Below, in pieces: positions 30,414 through 40,008 of a stretch of 64,000 nucleotides of DNA (position 1 is its first letter; every line of letters starts with the position of its first letter). The notes under the pieces are model-generated. The model was not told where the DNA came from. It ran no database searches and was given only the letters and a program-made list of their open reading frames with translations. This stretch comes from JAEZBP01 sp963832725 (lineage in GTDB: Bacteria; Myxococcota_A; Polyangia; Polyangiales; Sandaracinaceae), in the NCBI GenBank assembly GCA_963832725.1, contig CAWHVG010000003.1, positions 1-64,000 on the forward strand, in the 5' to 3' direction. The translations under genes and the position numbers were made by a program.

Positions 30414-30698
30414 CGGACGCGCGACCGCGGCGGGTTCGGGGCTCGAGTGTCACGGGGCTCGAGCGTGACGGCCGCGAGACCTCGTCGCGGGTGTCCATGG
30501 TGAGCGATCGGACACTGGGAGCGCGCCGCGGCGGGAAATGCGGCGCACTTTCGAGGAGGTCGCGCCCGAGAATCGTCGTCGAGGGCCGGCCAGACGGCGT
30601 TGCGACCCCGCCGAGGACATCTAGGTGACGTGATCGAGATTGCAGCGAGAGCCGCCCGCACCTTCGCCGGTGCGTGATGCGGAGGGAGTCGAGTCGCC
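30414..30698. other. gap after the flippase gene
   Basis: These 285 bases contain no convincing gene. A short direct repeat built on ggggctcgag followed by gtcacgg / gtgacgg occurs around 30438-30470. No terminator hairpin with a T-run was seen. The promoter of the small charged gene at 30702 may lie here. Confidence 0.35.
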
Positions 30699-30701
30699 AT
30701 G

Positions 30702-30905
30702 ATGAGCGATGACATCGAGAAGCGTCAGCGCGACGAGCGCGAGCGCCGGCGCGACGAACGCACACGCCGGAGTGGGAAGACTTGGGACGGGGACGCCGCC
30801 GAGAACGTGGAGCGACAGCGGGGCACGGGGCGAGGGCTCGATGAGCCGGAGCGCCGGGAGGCGCCCAGCGAGATGGAGGAGAAGCGGCGGGACCACCGGA
30901 AGTGA
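30702..30905 (+). CDS. small highly charged protein of unknown function
   Basis: A protein of 67 residues (68 if ATG 30699 is used). Nearly half the residues are Arg, Lys, Glu or Asp, for example RQRDERERRRDERTRR and EMEEKRRDHRK. It is probably disordered or a single long helix. ggaggg lies about 17 bases before ATG 30702, a loose ribosome binding site. Its stop overlaps the GTG start of the beta-helix lipoprotein gene (GTGA), which supports real translation. No homologue is recognised; its composition could also arise from a chance GC-rich frame. Confidence 0.42.
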   Translation: MSDDIEKRQRDERERRRDERTRRSGKTWDGDAAENVERQRGTGRGLDEPERREAPSEMEEKRRDHRK

Positions 30906-32062
30906 GTGCGAGCTCGTCATCCCGATGCGTGTCGCGGTGCGCCGCGCTCGAGGCTGCGGGCCGCGGCCCCCGTGTCGCCGTCATGGTCGTGGTGGGGCTG
31001 TTCGGTTGCTCGCCGGGCCCTTCGCACGGACGGTCCTTGCCGAGCGCATCGCAGCCGCCCGCGCGAGAGCACGCGGAGCAGGTGTCCCGGGACCGACCTC
31101 GGGAGCCATCGGCGAGCTCGACCCCGTCCGCCCGCGGGCCCTACGACCTCGGCGCGCTCCCCGCGGGCTTCGGCGCCGTCCACTGGCCCGTTGCACCCCG
31201 CATCGTTCGCGAGCAGACGCTGAGCGGCCCCGCGCACCGTCAGGTCGTCGAGCGGGCCGGCACGCGAGTCACGGTCCGCGGCGCGATCGACGAGCTCGCC
31301 ATCGAGGCGGACGACGTCGAGGTGCGTGCGGCGCCCGGGGCTCGCGTCGCCCACCTGGTGATCGGCCGCGCGAGGAAGCGCATCCGCATCGACGGCGGTC
31401 GCTACGGCTTCATCGAGCTCCCGGTGCCCGCGCAGTACGTCCCGGCCCCGCCGGTCTACCGGCGCGAGTGGCTGGCGGAGGACGTCATGATCGACGGCGT
31501 CCAGGTCGAGGCGGGCGAGAGCGCCTTCGCCGTTCGCGGCCGGCGGGTGGCCATCCTGAACAGCCGTGCCCGCGCCGAGCGGTACGCGGTGTGGTGCGGT
31601 GACACGGACGACTTCCAGACCGAGGATCTCGTCTTGGCCGGCAACCGCTTCGAGTCGGCGGGGCCCGAGTCGACGGTGCGCTTGGTCAGCGTCCGTCGCG
31701 CGGTCGTCGTCGACAACCTCCTCGCGAACACCCTGAAGCACGACTTCCGCGTGCATGGGACGAGCGACGACGTCGTGTTCGCGCGCAACCGGCTGCTCAC
31801 CACCGGGATCATGATCGGCTCGATGGACGGGGACGCGATCGGCTCGGTGTGGATCCTCGACAACGAGCTCCACCACCACGTGCCAAGCCTCTTCCAGACC
31901 TCGCCCGATCGCGTCCGGTTCCTCGCCGTCCGCGGAAATCACGTCTTCTCGGATCGCTGGCAGTGCCTCGTCTGCGACTACCAGATGGGCGACGGCTGGG
32001 ACGTGGGCGACAACCGCATGGCCGCCTACCGCCCCGCGCCCGCCTCGTGGGCCCGCCGCTGA
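30902..32062 (+). CDS. right-handed beta-helix-like lipoprotein
   Basis: A protein of 386 residues. Near residue 36 is a lipobox in VAVMVVVGLFGCS; the 27 residues before it are longer and more polar than normal, so the start GTG 30902 is not certain. After a Ser/Pro-rich linker the sequence shows regular short strands typical of pectate-lyase-like parallel beta-helices: VTVRGAIDELAIEADDVEV, IRIDGGRYGFIEL, AFAVRGRRVAILNSRA, VVVDNLLANTLKHDFRVHG, VWILDNELHHHV. Such proteins bind or cleave polysaccharides. No catalytic set could be assigned. Position next to the exopolysaccharide genes suggests a role at the cell surface or in polymer modification; this is inference. Confidence 0.62.
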   Translation: MSASSSSRCVSRCAALEAAGRGPRVAVMVVVGLFGCSPGPSHGRSLPSASQPPAREHAEQVSRDRPREPSASSTPSARGPYDLGALPAGFGAVHWPVAPRIVREQTLSGPAHRQVVERAGTRVTVRGAIDELAIEADDVEVRAAPGARVAHLVIGRARKRIRIDGGRYGFIELPVPAQYVPAPPVYRREWLAEDVMIDGVQVEAGESAFAVRGRRVAILNSRARAERYAVWCGDTDDFQTEDLVLAGNRFESAGPESTVRLVSVRRAVVVDNLLANTLKHDFRVHGTSDDVVFARNRLLTTGIMIGSMDGDAIGSVWILDNELHHHVPSLFQTSPDRVRFLAVRGNHVFSDRWQCLVCDYQMGDGWDVGDNRMAAYRPAPASWARR

Positions 32063-32112
32063 ACCCACCGCTGAACCCACCGCTGAACCAGGCGCTGAAC
32101 CAGCCGCTGGGC
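32057..32112. repeat. 12-bp tandem repeat across the lipoprotein stop codon
   Basis: About four and a half units of gctgaacccacc or its variant gctgaaccagcc run from the stop codon of the beta-helix lipoprotein into the intergenic region. Each unit carries TGA in one frame and, in another, encodes LNPP/LNQP. It may have arisen by slippage. No function is evident. Confidence 0.85.
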
Positions 32113-32256
32113 GGGCCGGTTCGAGCGATGTCTCGCATCCCGGTCGAGCGGGAGACGTCGAGCCGCTCACCACGTCCGACCCCTACGCCCCGTGGCGACA
32201 CCCTCGCCGGACGATGTGCTCCGGTGCGGGGGCGGAACGCGCCATCGTCGATCGGA

Positions 32257-33576
32257 TCAGAGCCGGAGCACCGGGTCACGCACGGGACCTGGAAGGACAA
32301 GAGCGAGCACGCTCCAGCTGACGAACCCGCCCTTGGCCGGCCACAGCCCGCGACCGCTGTCGTCGTAGCATTCGTGCAGGCCGCCCGTGCTCGCGAGGTC
32401 GTCGGCGAGGAGTGAGAGCGTCCGCTGGTCGAGCTCCCGGGCTTCTTCGGCGCGGCCGTAGCGCTCGAGCCCGCGGGCCATGTAGTAGTTGCTCAGCACC
32501 CACACCGGGCCCGTCCAGTTGGACACCGGACCGCGCTCGCTGCGGCGCGGATCGTAGACCATCACCCGCGCGGCCTGGTGGAAGAAGGGGCTGTCCTTCG
32601 GGACCGTACGGACGCCGACCGGCCCGAGGTAGCGGTTCGGATCGAGGAGACCGCGGATCATGGCCTCGGCCCGCGCGGGCGAGGGGATCCCGGCGTAGAG
32701 CGGCAAGAGGCTCGTCCAGGACGCGACCGGGCGCATCACCCCGTCCGGATCGCGGTGGCCGACGACCTCGTCCTCCCACCGCGCGCTGCCGTGCTTCCAG
32801 CGCAGGCCCACGTAGCCGGCCCCGCGCGCGTCTTCGTGGAAGAGCAGTGTCTCCATGCGCTCTCGGAGCGCTTCGGCCTTCTCGACCAGCGGCCCGGCGT
32901 CCGCCTCGCGGCCCATTCTGCGCGCGAGCTCCGCCGCCGCCCGGTACTCGAGGACCATGAACGCGTTGGTGTCAGGCCCCTCCACGCTCCGCTCGGGCAT
33001 GCCGGCCGTGATCGAATCCGAGTCGAAGCCGCTGGCCCGTGCGCTCGGCGTCAGGAAGAGCCCGTGCAGGCCCACGTGGGTGCGCTCCAGGTAGCGGAGG
33101 AACGCGAGGACCCTCGGCAGCACGCGCTCGGTCTCGAAGCGTTTCAGGGCTCGCTCGCCGAGCCCATCCAGCACCCTGAGCGCGAGCTGGGCGATGACCG
33201 GCTTCGCCGGCTCGGGGTCGCGGGCCTTGTGGGGCAGCTCGATGCGGTGGATGCAGCCGTCCGGACGCGCGCAGTCCAAGAAGCAGAGCAGGCTGCCGAG
33301 GCAGGCCTCGCCGAGCTCGTCGTCGTCGGCCAGCGCGATGGCCGACTCGCTCACGTCGTGGTGAAAGAGGCCGAGGCCGTAGTCGCCGAGCGCGAAGCGA
33401 TCACCGCCGGCGGCGAGCTTCGCGGGCCGGGCGGCGCTTCGCTCGGAGAGCCAACGCCTCGCCTCCGGGCTCGGCGGCATGGGCGCGAGCCACGCGTGGC
33501 GAAAGCGATCGACGGGCCGGTGAACCGAGCGCCGAGCCTGCTCGTGCAGGTGTCGTTGGAGTGCTTCCAGCGTCAC
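32257..33576 (-). CDS. GH63-type (mannosylglycerate hydrolase-like) alpha-glycosidase
   Basis: A protein of 439 residues from GTG 33576 (VTLEALQRHLHEQARR). The pattern is an (alpha/alpha)6 barrel glycosidase: FALGDYGLGLFHHDVSESAIAL, DCARPDGCIHRIELPHKA, SITAGMPERSVEGPDTNAF, GYVGLRWKHG, RTVPKDSPFFH and a C-terminal RRSERGPVSNWTGPVWVLSNYYMARGL-type signature in pieces. These are typical of the bacterial GH63 / mannosyl- or glucosylglycerate hydrolase group. It lies downstream of the GGDEF gene and the GlgE-pathway genes on the same strand, fitting a role in alpha-glucan or compatible-solute breakdown. Substrate is uncertain. Confidence 0.72.
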   Translation of the reverse strand: MTLEALQRHLHEQARRSVHRPVDRFRHAWLAPMPPSPEARRWLSERSAARPAKLAAGGDRFALGDYGLGLFHHDVSESAIALADDDELGEACLGSLLCFLDCARPDGCIHRIELPHKARDPEPAKPVIAQLALRVLDGLGERALKRFETERVLPRVLAFLRYLERTHVGLHGLFLTPSARASGFDSDSITAGMPERSVEGPDTNAFMVLEYRAAAELARRMGREADAGPLVEKAEALRERMETLLFHEDARGAGYVGLRWKHGSARWEDEVVGHRDPDGVMRPVASWTSLLPLYAGIPSPARAEAMIRGLLDPNRYLGPVGVRTVPKDSPFFHQAARVMVYDPRRSERGPVSNWTGPVWVLSNYYMARGLERYGRAEEARELDQRTLSLLADDLASTGGLHECYDDSGRGLWPAKGGFVSWSVLALVLPGPVRDPVLRL

Positions 33577-33703
33577 GAGCAACCAGTATAGGGCGTGTCG
33601 TTCGCTCCCGTCGGCGGTGGGAGATGCTCGCGAAGAGGCGCTCGAGAGCCTGCCGATCCGTCGGTCTCGCCGCGGGCCGAGGACGGCGTGATCGGGCTGA
33701 GGC

Positions 33704-34639
33704 TCACGCGAAGAACACGCTGTTGCGACCGGCTTCCTTGGCCCGGTAGAGCGCGGCGTCGGCCACCGCGACCAGCTCCTCGGCCGTCTCGAACTCGCGC
33801 TCCGGGTTCTGCGTGGCTGCCCCGACGCTGACGGTGAGCGGGATGCGCTGTCCCTCGTAGACGATCTCCAGCGCTTCAATCTCGGCGCGGACGCGCTCCG
33901 CGACCGTACGGACGCCGGCCGTGGCGATGCCGCGCAGCACGAGCACGAACTCCTCGCCGCCGATGCGAGCCACCACGTCCTCGGAGCGGAGCGCGTCCAC
34001 CAGCGTGGCGGCCAGCCGGCGCAGCACCTCGTCGCCGGCGGCGTGGCCCCAGGTGTCGTTCACGCGCTTGAAGTGGTCGGCGTCCACGAAGAGCACGGAA
34101 AGGCTGGTCCCGTGGCGCTTCGCGTAGCTCAGCTCGCCGCGCAGGCGCTCCTCGAGATAGTGCCTGTTGAACACGCCGGTGAGCGCGTCGCGGACGGTGG
34201 CTTCGTAGAGGTCGCGCGAGGCGGCGAGCTCGGTCTCGTCCTGCAGCGTGAAGCGGAGGAGCACGCTGCGTCCGAGCTGGACGCGCACGCCTTCTTCCAG
34301 CATCACCGGCTCGCGAATCCGCCGTCCGTCGACGAAGGTGCCGTTGGTGCTCTCGAGGTCTTCGACGAAGTAGCGGCCGCGGGCGCTGAAGAAGCGCGCG
34401 TGGCACCGAGAGAGCGACTCGTCTTCGATCGCGACCGTCGCTACTTCGCCGGTCCGGCCGACGGTGGTGCCCTCGTCCTTGATGGGGATGACCATCCCGG
34501 GGCGGGACCCGGAGAGCATGGTCAGCGCGCCGCGCCGAGGGCTCTCCCGGATCATCGGGCTCACCTCGACCTGGAGCGTGTTGTCGCGGCGCTTCGATTT
34601 CCGCAGGCGCCTCTTCCGCTCGACGTCGTCGCTCGTCAT
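33704..34639 (-). CDS. FHA-GGDEF diguanylate cyclase
   Basis: A 311-residue cytosolic signalling protein. Residues ~45-130 are a forkhead-associated domain (GTTVGR, LSRCHARF, STNGTFVDGRRI) that binds phosphothreonine. Residues ~145-310 are a GGDEF domain with active site GGEEF and an allosteric I-site RxxD (RSED) five residues before it. Substrate and metal-binding residues DALTGVFNRHYLEERL and DADHFKRVNDTWGH are intact, so it should make cyclic di-GMP with product inhibition, gated by a Ser/Thr kinase input. The start is ATG 34639, 64 bases downstream of glgB on the same strand, so it may be co-expressed with the glucan genes. Confidence 0.92.
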   Translation of the reverse strand: MTSDDVERKRRLRKSKRRDNTLQVEVSPMIRESPRRGALTMLSGSRPGMVIPIKDEGTTVGRTGEVATVAIEDESLSRCHARFFSARGRYFVEDLESTNGTFVDGRRIREPVMLEEGVRVQLGRSVLLRFTLQDETELAASRDLYEATVRDALTGVFNRHYLEERLRGELSYAKRHGTSLSVLFVDADHFKRVNDTWGHAAGDEVLRRLAATLVDALRSEDVVARIGGEEFVLVLRGIATAGVRTVAERVRAEIEALEIVYEGQRIPLTVSVGAATQNPEREFETAEELVAVADAALYRAKEAGRNSVFFA

Positions 34640-34703
34640 CGCTCGTCACCGCGTCAGTCGACCGCTGACGCCGGCGATGATAGCGCACACCGCGCTCCGG
34701 GCC

Positions 34704-36626
34704 CTACTCCGTCTCCGGCGACAGGAAGAGGGCGCCGAGCGGCGGGAGGGTGACCACCAGGCTGTGGTCTCGGCCGTGATGACGCACGACGGTCGTCTCC
34801 ACGGTGCCCAGGTTCCCCTGGCCGCTCCCGCCGTACTCGCTCGCGTCGGTGTTGACGATCTCCTGCCAGCGCCCGGGTCGATCGACGCCGAGGCGGTAGT
34901 TCGGTCGCGGCATCGGCGTGAAGTTGAAGGCGCAGAGGACCGGACGCGATCGTTCCGCGTCCCAGCGGAAGAACGAGAGCACGCTGTTGTCGATATCGCT
35001 CGCGTCGAGCCACTCGAAGCCCTGCGGCTGGGTGTCGAGCGCGTGCAGCGCCGGGATCGTCCGGTAGGTGCGCGCGAGGTGCCCGAGCAAGCGAGCGATG
35101 CCGGCGTGCTCCGCATAGTCGCCGAGGTGCCAGGCCAGGCTCTCGTCGTGGTTCCACTCGTCCCAGACGCCGATCTCGGCGCCCATGAAGAGCATCTTCT
35201 TGCCCGGCGTCGCGAACATGTAGGCGAGGAGCAGTCGGAGATTGGCGCGCTTCTGCCACGGGTCGCCCGGCATCTTGGACAGCAGCGCCCCCTTGCCGTG
35301 GACCACCTCGTCGTGGCTGAGCGGCAGGACGAAGCTCTCGTTGAACGCGTAGATGCTGCGGAAGGTGAGCTCGTTCTGGTGGTAGCGGCGGTAGATGGGC
35401 TCGCGCTGGAAGTAAGCGAGCGTGTCGTGCATCCAGCCCATGTCCCACTTGAACCCGAACCCGAGGCCGCCGACGTAGGTCGGTCGCGAGACCATCGGCC
35501 AGTCCGTCGACTCCTCGGCGTAGGTCTGGATGTCCGGGAACTCGCGGTAGAGCGTCTCGTTCATGGTCTTGAGGAAGGAGATCGCCTCCAGGTTCTCGCG
35601 GCCGCCGAGCGCGTTCGGGATCCACTCTCCTTCCTCGCGCGAATAGTCGAGGTAGAGCATCGACGCGACGCCGTCCACGCGCAGTCCGTCGATGTGGTAG
35701 CGGTCGGGCCAGAACGTGGCGCTGGAGAGCAGGAAGCTCCGCACCTCGTTTCGGCCATAGTTGAAGATCGCGCTCTTCCAATCGGGGTGGAAGCCCTGCC
35801 GCGGGTCGGCGTGCTCGAAGAGGTGCGTCCCATCGAAGTAGGCGAGGCCGTGCTCGTCGTTCGGGAAGTGGGCGGGTACCCAATCGACGATCACCCCAAT
35901 CCCGCGCTGGTGGAGGTGATCGATGAGGTACATCAGATCCTGGGGGCTCCCGTAGCGGCTGGTCGGCGCGAAGTAGCCGGTCACCTGATAGCCCCACGAG
36001 CCGTAGAAAGGGTGCTCCATCACCGGCATCAGCTCGACGTGGGTGAACCCGAGCGCTTCCACGTGATCGGCGAGCTGTGGCGCCAGCTCGCGATAGGTCA
36101 GCCAGCGGTTGCCTTCCTCCGGGACCCGCCGCCAGGAGCCGAGGTGCACCTCGTAGATGGAGATCGGCGCGCTGTGCGACTGTCGCGCGCCGCGGGTCTT
36201 CATCCAGGCCCCGTCGCCCCAGCGGTAGTCGAGGTCCCACACGACCGACGCCGTCTTGGGTGGCGTCTCGTGCCGGACGCCGAAGGGGTCGGCCTTGTCG
36301 ACGCGGTAGCCGCCGGTGCGGGAGAAGATGCGGTACTTGTAGAGCGTGCCTTGGGCGAGGCCGGGCACGAACCCGCTCCAGATGCCCGAGCTCTTCAGGG
36401 GCGAGAGCTCCGAGGTCGTGTCCTCGGACCAGCCGTTGAAGTCGCCGATCACCGCGACCCGCTCGGCGTTCGGGGCCCACACCGAGAAGCGCACGCCTTC
36501 GCGGCCGCGCGCGTCGACGTCGAAGTGGGCGCCGAGCTTCTCGTAGAGCCGCGGGTGGGTGCCCTCGTTGAAGAGGTGCAGATCGATGTCGCCGGGGATG
36601 GCGAGTGGATGATCGCGGTCGCTCAT
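34704..36626 (-). CDS. glgB: 1,4-alpha-glucan branching enzyme
   Basis: A GH13 branching enzyme of 640 residues, introducing alpha-1,6 branches into the maltose-1-phosphate-derived glucan. An N-terminal CBM48 region ([22 protein letters not shown]) precedes the catalytic barrel: [30 protein letters not shown], nucleophile Asp in [16 protein letters not shown], acid/base Glu in AEESTDWP, and [11 protein letters not shown]. The short N-terminus lacks the extra N1 module of E. coli GlgB. ATG 36626 overlaps the TreS-maltokinase stop by four bases. Confidence 0.96.
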   Translation of the reverse strand: MSDRDHPLAIPGDIDLHLFNEGTHPRLYEKLGAHFDVDARGREGVRFSVWAPNAERVAVIGDFNGWSEDTTSELSPLKSSGIWSGFVPGLAQGTLYKYRIFSRTGGYRVDKADPFGVRHETPPKTASVVWDLDYRWGDGAWMKTRGARQSHSAPISIYEVHLGSWRRVPEEGNRWLTYRELAPQLADHVEALGFTHVELMPVMEHPFYGSWGYQVTGYFAPTSRYGSPQDLMYLIDHLHQRGIGVIVDWVPAHFPNDEHGLAYFDGTHLFEHADPRQGFHPDWKSAIFNYGRNEVRSFLLSSATFWPDRYHIDGLRVDGVASMLYLDYSREEGEWIPNALGGRENLEAISFLKTMNETLYREFPDIQTYAEESTDWPMVSRPTYVGGLGFGFKWDMGWMHDTLAYFQREPIYRRYHQNELTFRSIYAFNESFVLPLSHDEVVHGKGALLSKMPGDPWQKRANLRLLLAYMFATPGKKMLFMGAEIGVWDEWNHDESLAWHLGDYAEHAGIARLLGHLARTYRTIPALHALDTQPQGFEWLDASDIDNSVLSFFRWDAERSRPVLCAFNFTPMPRPNYRLGVDRPGRWQEIVNTDASEYGGSGQGNLGTVETTVVRHHGRDHSLVVTLPPLGALFLSPETE

Positions 36627-39600
36627 GTCGTCTCCACGTCGAGGAGATCGATCAGCCCGCCGAGCGGGATCGGCAGCCAATCGGGGCGGTTGTCGAGCTC
36701 GTAGCGCACTTCGTAGATGCACTTCTCGAGGAGGTGGAAGTCGAGCAAGGTGGCGAGTCCCTCTTCGTCTGGCGGCACGAAGGTGGCCTCGCCAGCCGTG
36801 CTCCGCCAGCCGGACAGGCACGCCGCGCTCACCCAGCGGGCCCAAGCGCGTGCCCACGGGGCCAGGCGCGCGGCGTCCTCGGGGCGGAGCCGGTCGCTCC
36901 GAAGGGCGCACGCGGCCGCGTAATCGAACGAGCGCAGGAGCCCGGCCACGTCGCGCAGCGGCGAGCGCTTGCGGCGGCGCTCGGCCAGAGGGCGCGCCGG
37001 CTCGCCCTCGAAGTCGATGAACACGAAGTCGCCCGACGAGACGAGGATCTGACCGAGGTGGAAGTCGCCGTGGATGCGGGTCCGCACCGCGTCGATCTTG
37101 TGCCTGTGGATGGCCCTGAGGCGCGAGTCGAGCTCCGCGCGGCGCTCGAGCGCGGCCTCGGCCACCTCGCGGGTGTCCGGCGGCAGCTTGCTCAGGCTCC
37201 GGCGGAGCGTCTGGAAGCTTCGCCCGAGCGCGCTTCGGGCCGATTGATAGAGCGAGCGCTGGTGCAGGAGCGAGAAGGGCTCGGGGCGGAAGTCCGGATC
37301 CTCCTCGTCGCTCGCGAGCGCGAGGTGCAGCTCGGCGGTGCGTTGGCCGAGCATGCGAGCCATCCCGAGGTAGGCGCCGATCGAGTCGCGGAGCAGCTCG
37401 GGGGCCTCGGCCTCGCCGCGCGCGAGCAGGGAGAGTGAGTCGCTCGGCGCCGCGCCGCTCTCGATGCTCTCCCACGCGCGCTCGAAGAAGCGCAGCACGG
37501 CGTCCACGGTGGACGTCCAGGCGTCGCCCTGGCTCGGGACGAACTGCTGGAGCACGGCGAAGGCGCGGGACACCCCGCGCTTGGGCTCGTAGGTGAGGCT
37601 GCCCCGCCAGGCGGGGCACGTGCGGAAAGCACGCGCGCTCGGTCAGGAAGCGCCCGATCTCCTCTTCCGGATGCTCGCCCTCCTCGAGCACGCGGAAGAG
37701 CTTGAGGACCAGCTGCTCGCCGTAGACGAGGTTGGTGTTGCTCTGCTCCGCGGTGCCGAGCTGAGGAGGCAGCTCGGTCCTCCGGCGCTCCCGCCCGGCC
37801 CGCACCACCAGCGCCCGCTCGACCACGGCGGAGAGCGCCTTGGTCGAGCGCGCCCGGACGGCGCCGTGCAGCCCTTTCATGGTCCGGCGCTCGAGGGCCA
37901 GGGTCAGCGCGTGCTCGGCGAAGCTCTCGGTCGCGGTGGCGTCCACCAGGAGCCCCACGCCCTCGCCGGGCGTCTCGACCTCGGCGATCAGCGCGTGCGG
38001 CGCGCGCCAGCGGATGGCCTCGGCGCTCTCGCCCGAGATGACCTCGACGGGCACGTCGTAGAGCTCCGGCTCCCCCTCGACGTAGCGCGCCTCCACCAAG
38101 AGCACCCGGGCCGAGCCCAGGGCGATCACGTCCCGGATGGACACGCCGTCGAGCGCGCGCGCCTTGCCCCGGAACCACCGCCGATGCGGCATCCAGCGGG
38201 CCAGGGCGCGCTCGACCTTGGCTTTGCTGCGCCCTTCGACCAGCGCCGGCCAGCTCGCGCGGGCGCTCAGCCGCGGCAGGCCTTCCTCTTCTTCTTCCGA
38301 TGGGCGCGTCAGCAGGAACCAGTAGAAGCCGTAGGGGCCGAGCGTGAGGAGATAGGGCAGCTCACCGACCCGGGGAAAGGAGGTGCCGCCGAAGAGCTCG
38401 ACGGGGATCACGCCCGCATGCTCGGAGAGGTCGAGCTCCACGAACTGGCTGAAGCGGCTGAGGTTCGCCACCACCAGCACCCGCTCGTCGTCGTCGTGGC
38501 GGAAGAACGCGAGGACCTTTCCGTTCTCGGGATGGAGCAGCTCGATCTCGCCGCGGCCGAAGACCGCGTGCTGCTTTCGGAGCGCGATCAGCCGCTTGGT
38601 CCACCAGAGCAGCGACTCGGGGTTGGCCTGTTGGGCCTCCACGTTGACGGTGCTGTGGTGGTACTCGGGGTCGATGATCGTCGGGAGGAAGAGCTTCTGG
38701 GGGTTGGCGCCCGAGAAGCCGGCGTTCCGCTCGCCGCTCCACTGCATCGGCGTGCGGACCGCGTCTCGGTCACCGAGGTAGATGTTGTCGCCCATCCCGA
38801 TCTCGTCGCCATAGTAGAGGACGGGCGTGCCGGGCATCGAGAGCAAGAGCGCGGTCATCAGCTCGGTGCGGGCGCGGGTTCGCATCAGCGGCGCGAGGCG
38901 GCGGCGGATGCCGAGGTTGACGCGCATTTGCGGATCGTCGGCGTAGACCTTGTACATGAAGTCGCGGTCTTCGTCGGTCACCATTTCCAACGTCAGCTCG
39001 TCGTGGTTGCGCAAGAAGACAGCCCACTGACAGTTGCTCGGGATTTGCGGGGTCTGCTGAAGGATGTCGAGCACCGGAAAGCTGCTCTCGAGCTGGAGCG
39101 CCATGAACATCCGCGGCATGAGCGGGAAGTGGAAGTTCATGTGGCACTCGTCGCCGGCGCCGAAGTAGGCGGCGGCGTCCTCGGGCCACTGGTTGGCCTC
39201 CGCGAGGAGCATGCGGCTCTGGAACTTGTGGTCCAGGTGAGCGCGCAGCTCCCGCAGGAACTCGTGAGTCTCGTGGAGATTCTCGCAGTTCGTGCCCTCC
39301 CGCTCGTAGAGATAGGGGATGGCGTCGAGGCGCATTCCGTCGACCCCCATCTCCAGCCAGAAGTCGCACAAGGACAGGAGGGCGCTCCGAACCTCGGGGT
39401 TGTCGAAGTTCAGATCCGGCTGGTGCGAGTAGAAGCGGTGCCAGAAATACGACTTCGCCACTGGATCCCAGGTCCAGTTGCTGGTCTCGTAATCCTGGAA
39501 GATGATCCGGGCGTCCCGGTAACGTCGAGGATCGTCGCTCCAGACGTAGAAGTTGCGGAAGCGGCTGTTCGGCGCCGCGCGGCGGGCGCGCTGGAACCAC

Positions 39601-39965
39601 GGGTGCTGATCGGAGGTGTGGTTGATGACCAGCTCGGTGATGACCCTCAGGCCGCGCCGGTGGGCTTCGCGCAGGAAGCGCTTGAAGTCCCGTAGCTCGC
39701 CGTAGATGTTGGCGACGCGCCGGTAGTCGGCGATGTCGTAGCCTCCGTCGCGCAGGGGCGAGGGGTAGAAGGGCAGGATCCAGATGGCGGTGACGCCCAG
39801 GTCCTGCACGTAGTCGAGCTTCTCGATCAGGCCGGGGAAGTCGCCGACGCCGTCGGCGTTGCTGTCGAAGAAAGCGCGGACGGGGATCTCGTAGATGATC
39901 GCGTCCTTGAACCAGAGCGGATCGTCGGCGAGGACGAGACTTTCGTCGTCATCGGGTCGGGGCAT
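36623..39965 (-). CDS. treS: trehalose synthase-maltokinase fusion, one frameshift
   Basis: About 1113 residues after removing one base from the CCCC run at 37602-37605. Residues ~1-560 are a GH13 trehalose synthase interconverting trehalose and maltose: [41 protein letters not shown] start in pieces, nucleophile in [33 protein letters not shown]. Residues ~600-1113 are a Pep2-type maltokinase ([28 protein letters not shown], catalytic [11 protein letters not shown] and [11 protein letters not shown]). The fusion makes maltose-1-phosphate for GlgE. Without repair the kinase appears as a separate frame starting near 37573. The start is ATG 39965, 31 bases after glgE. Confidence 0.94.
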
Positions 39966-39974
39966 TGCGATTCG

Positions 39975-40008
39975 ATCGTTCACAGGAAGTAATCGTTCAC
40001 AGGAAGTA
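39975..40008. repeat. 17-bp tandem duplication at the glgE stop codon
   Basis: The sequence atcgttcacaggaagta occurs twice without a gap (39975-39991, 39992-40008). On the minus strand each copy contains the codons for the last residues YFL and TGA of glgE, so the second copy recreates a stop in the short gap before treS. The duplication is exact and looks recent, or could be an assembly artefact. Confidence 0.97.
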
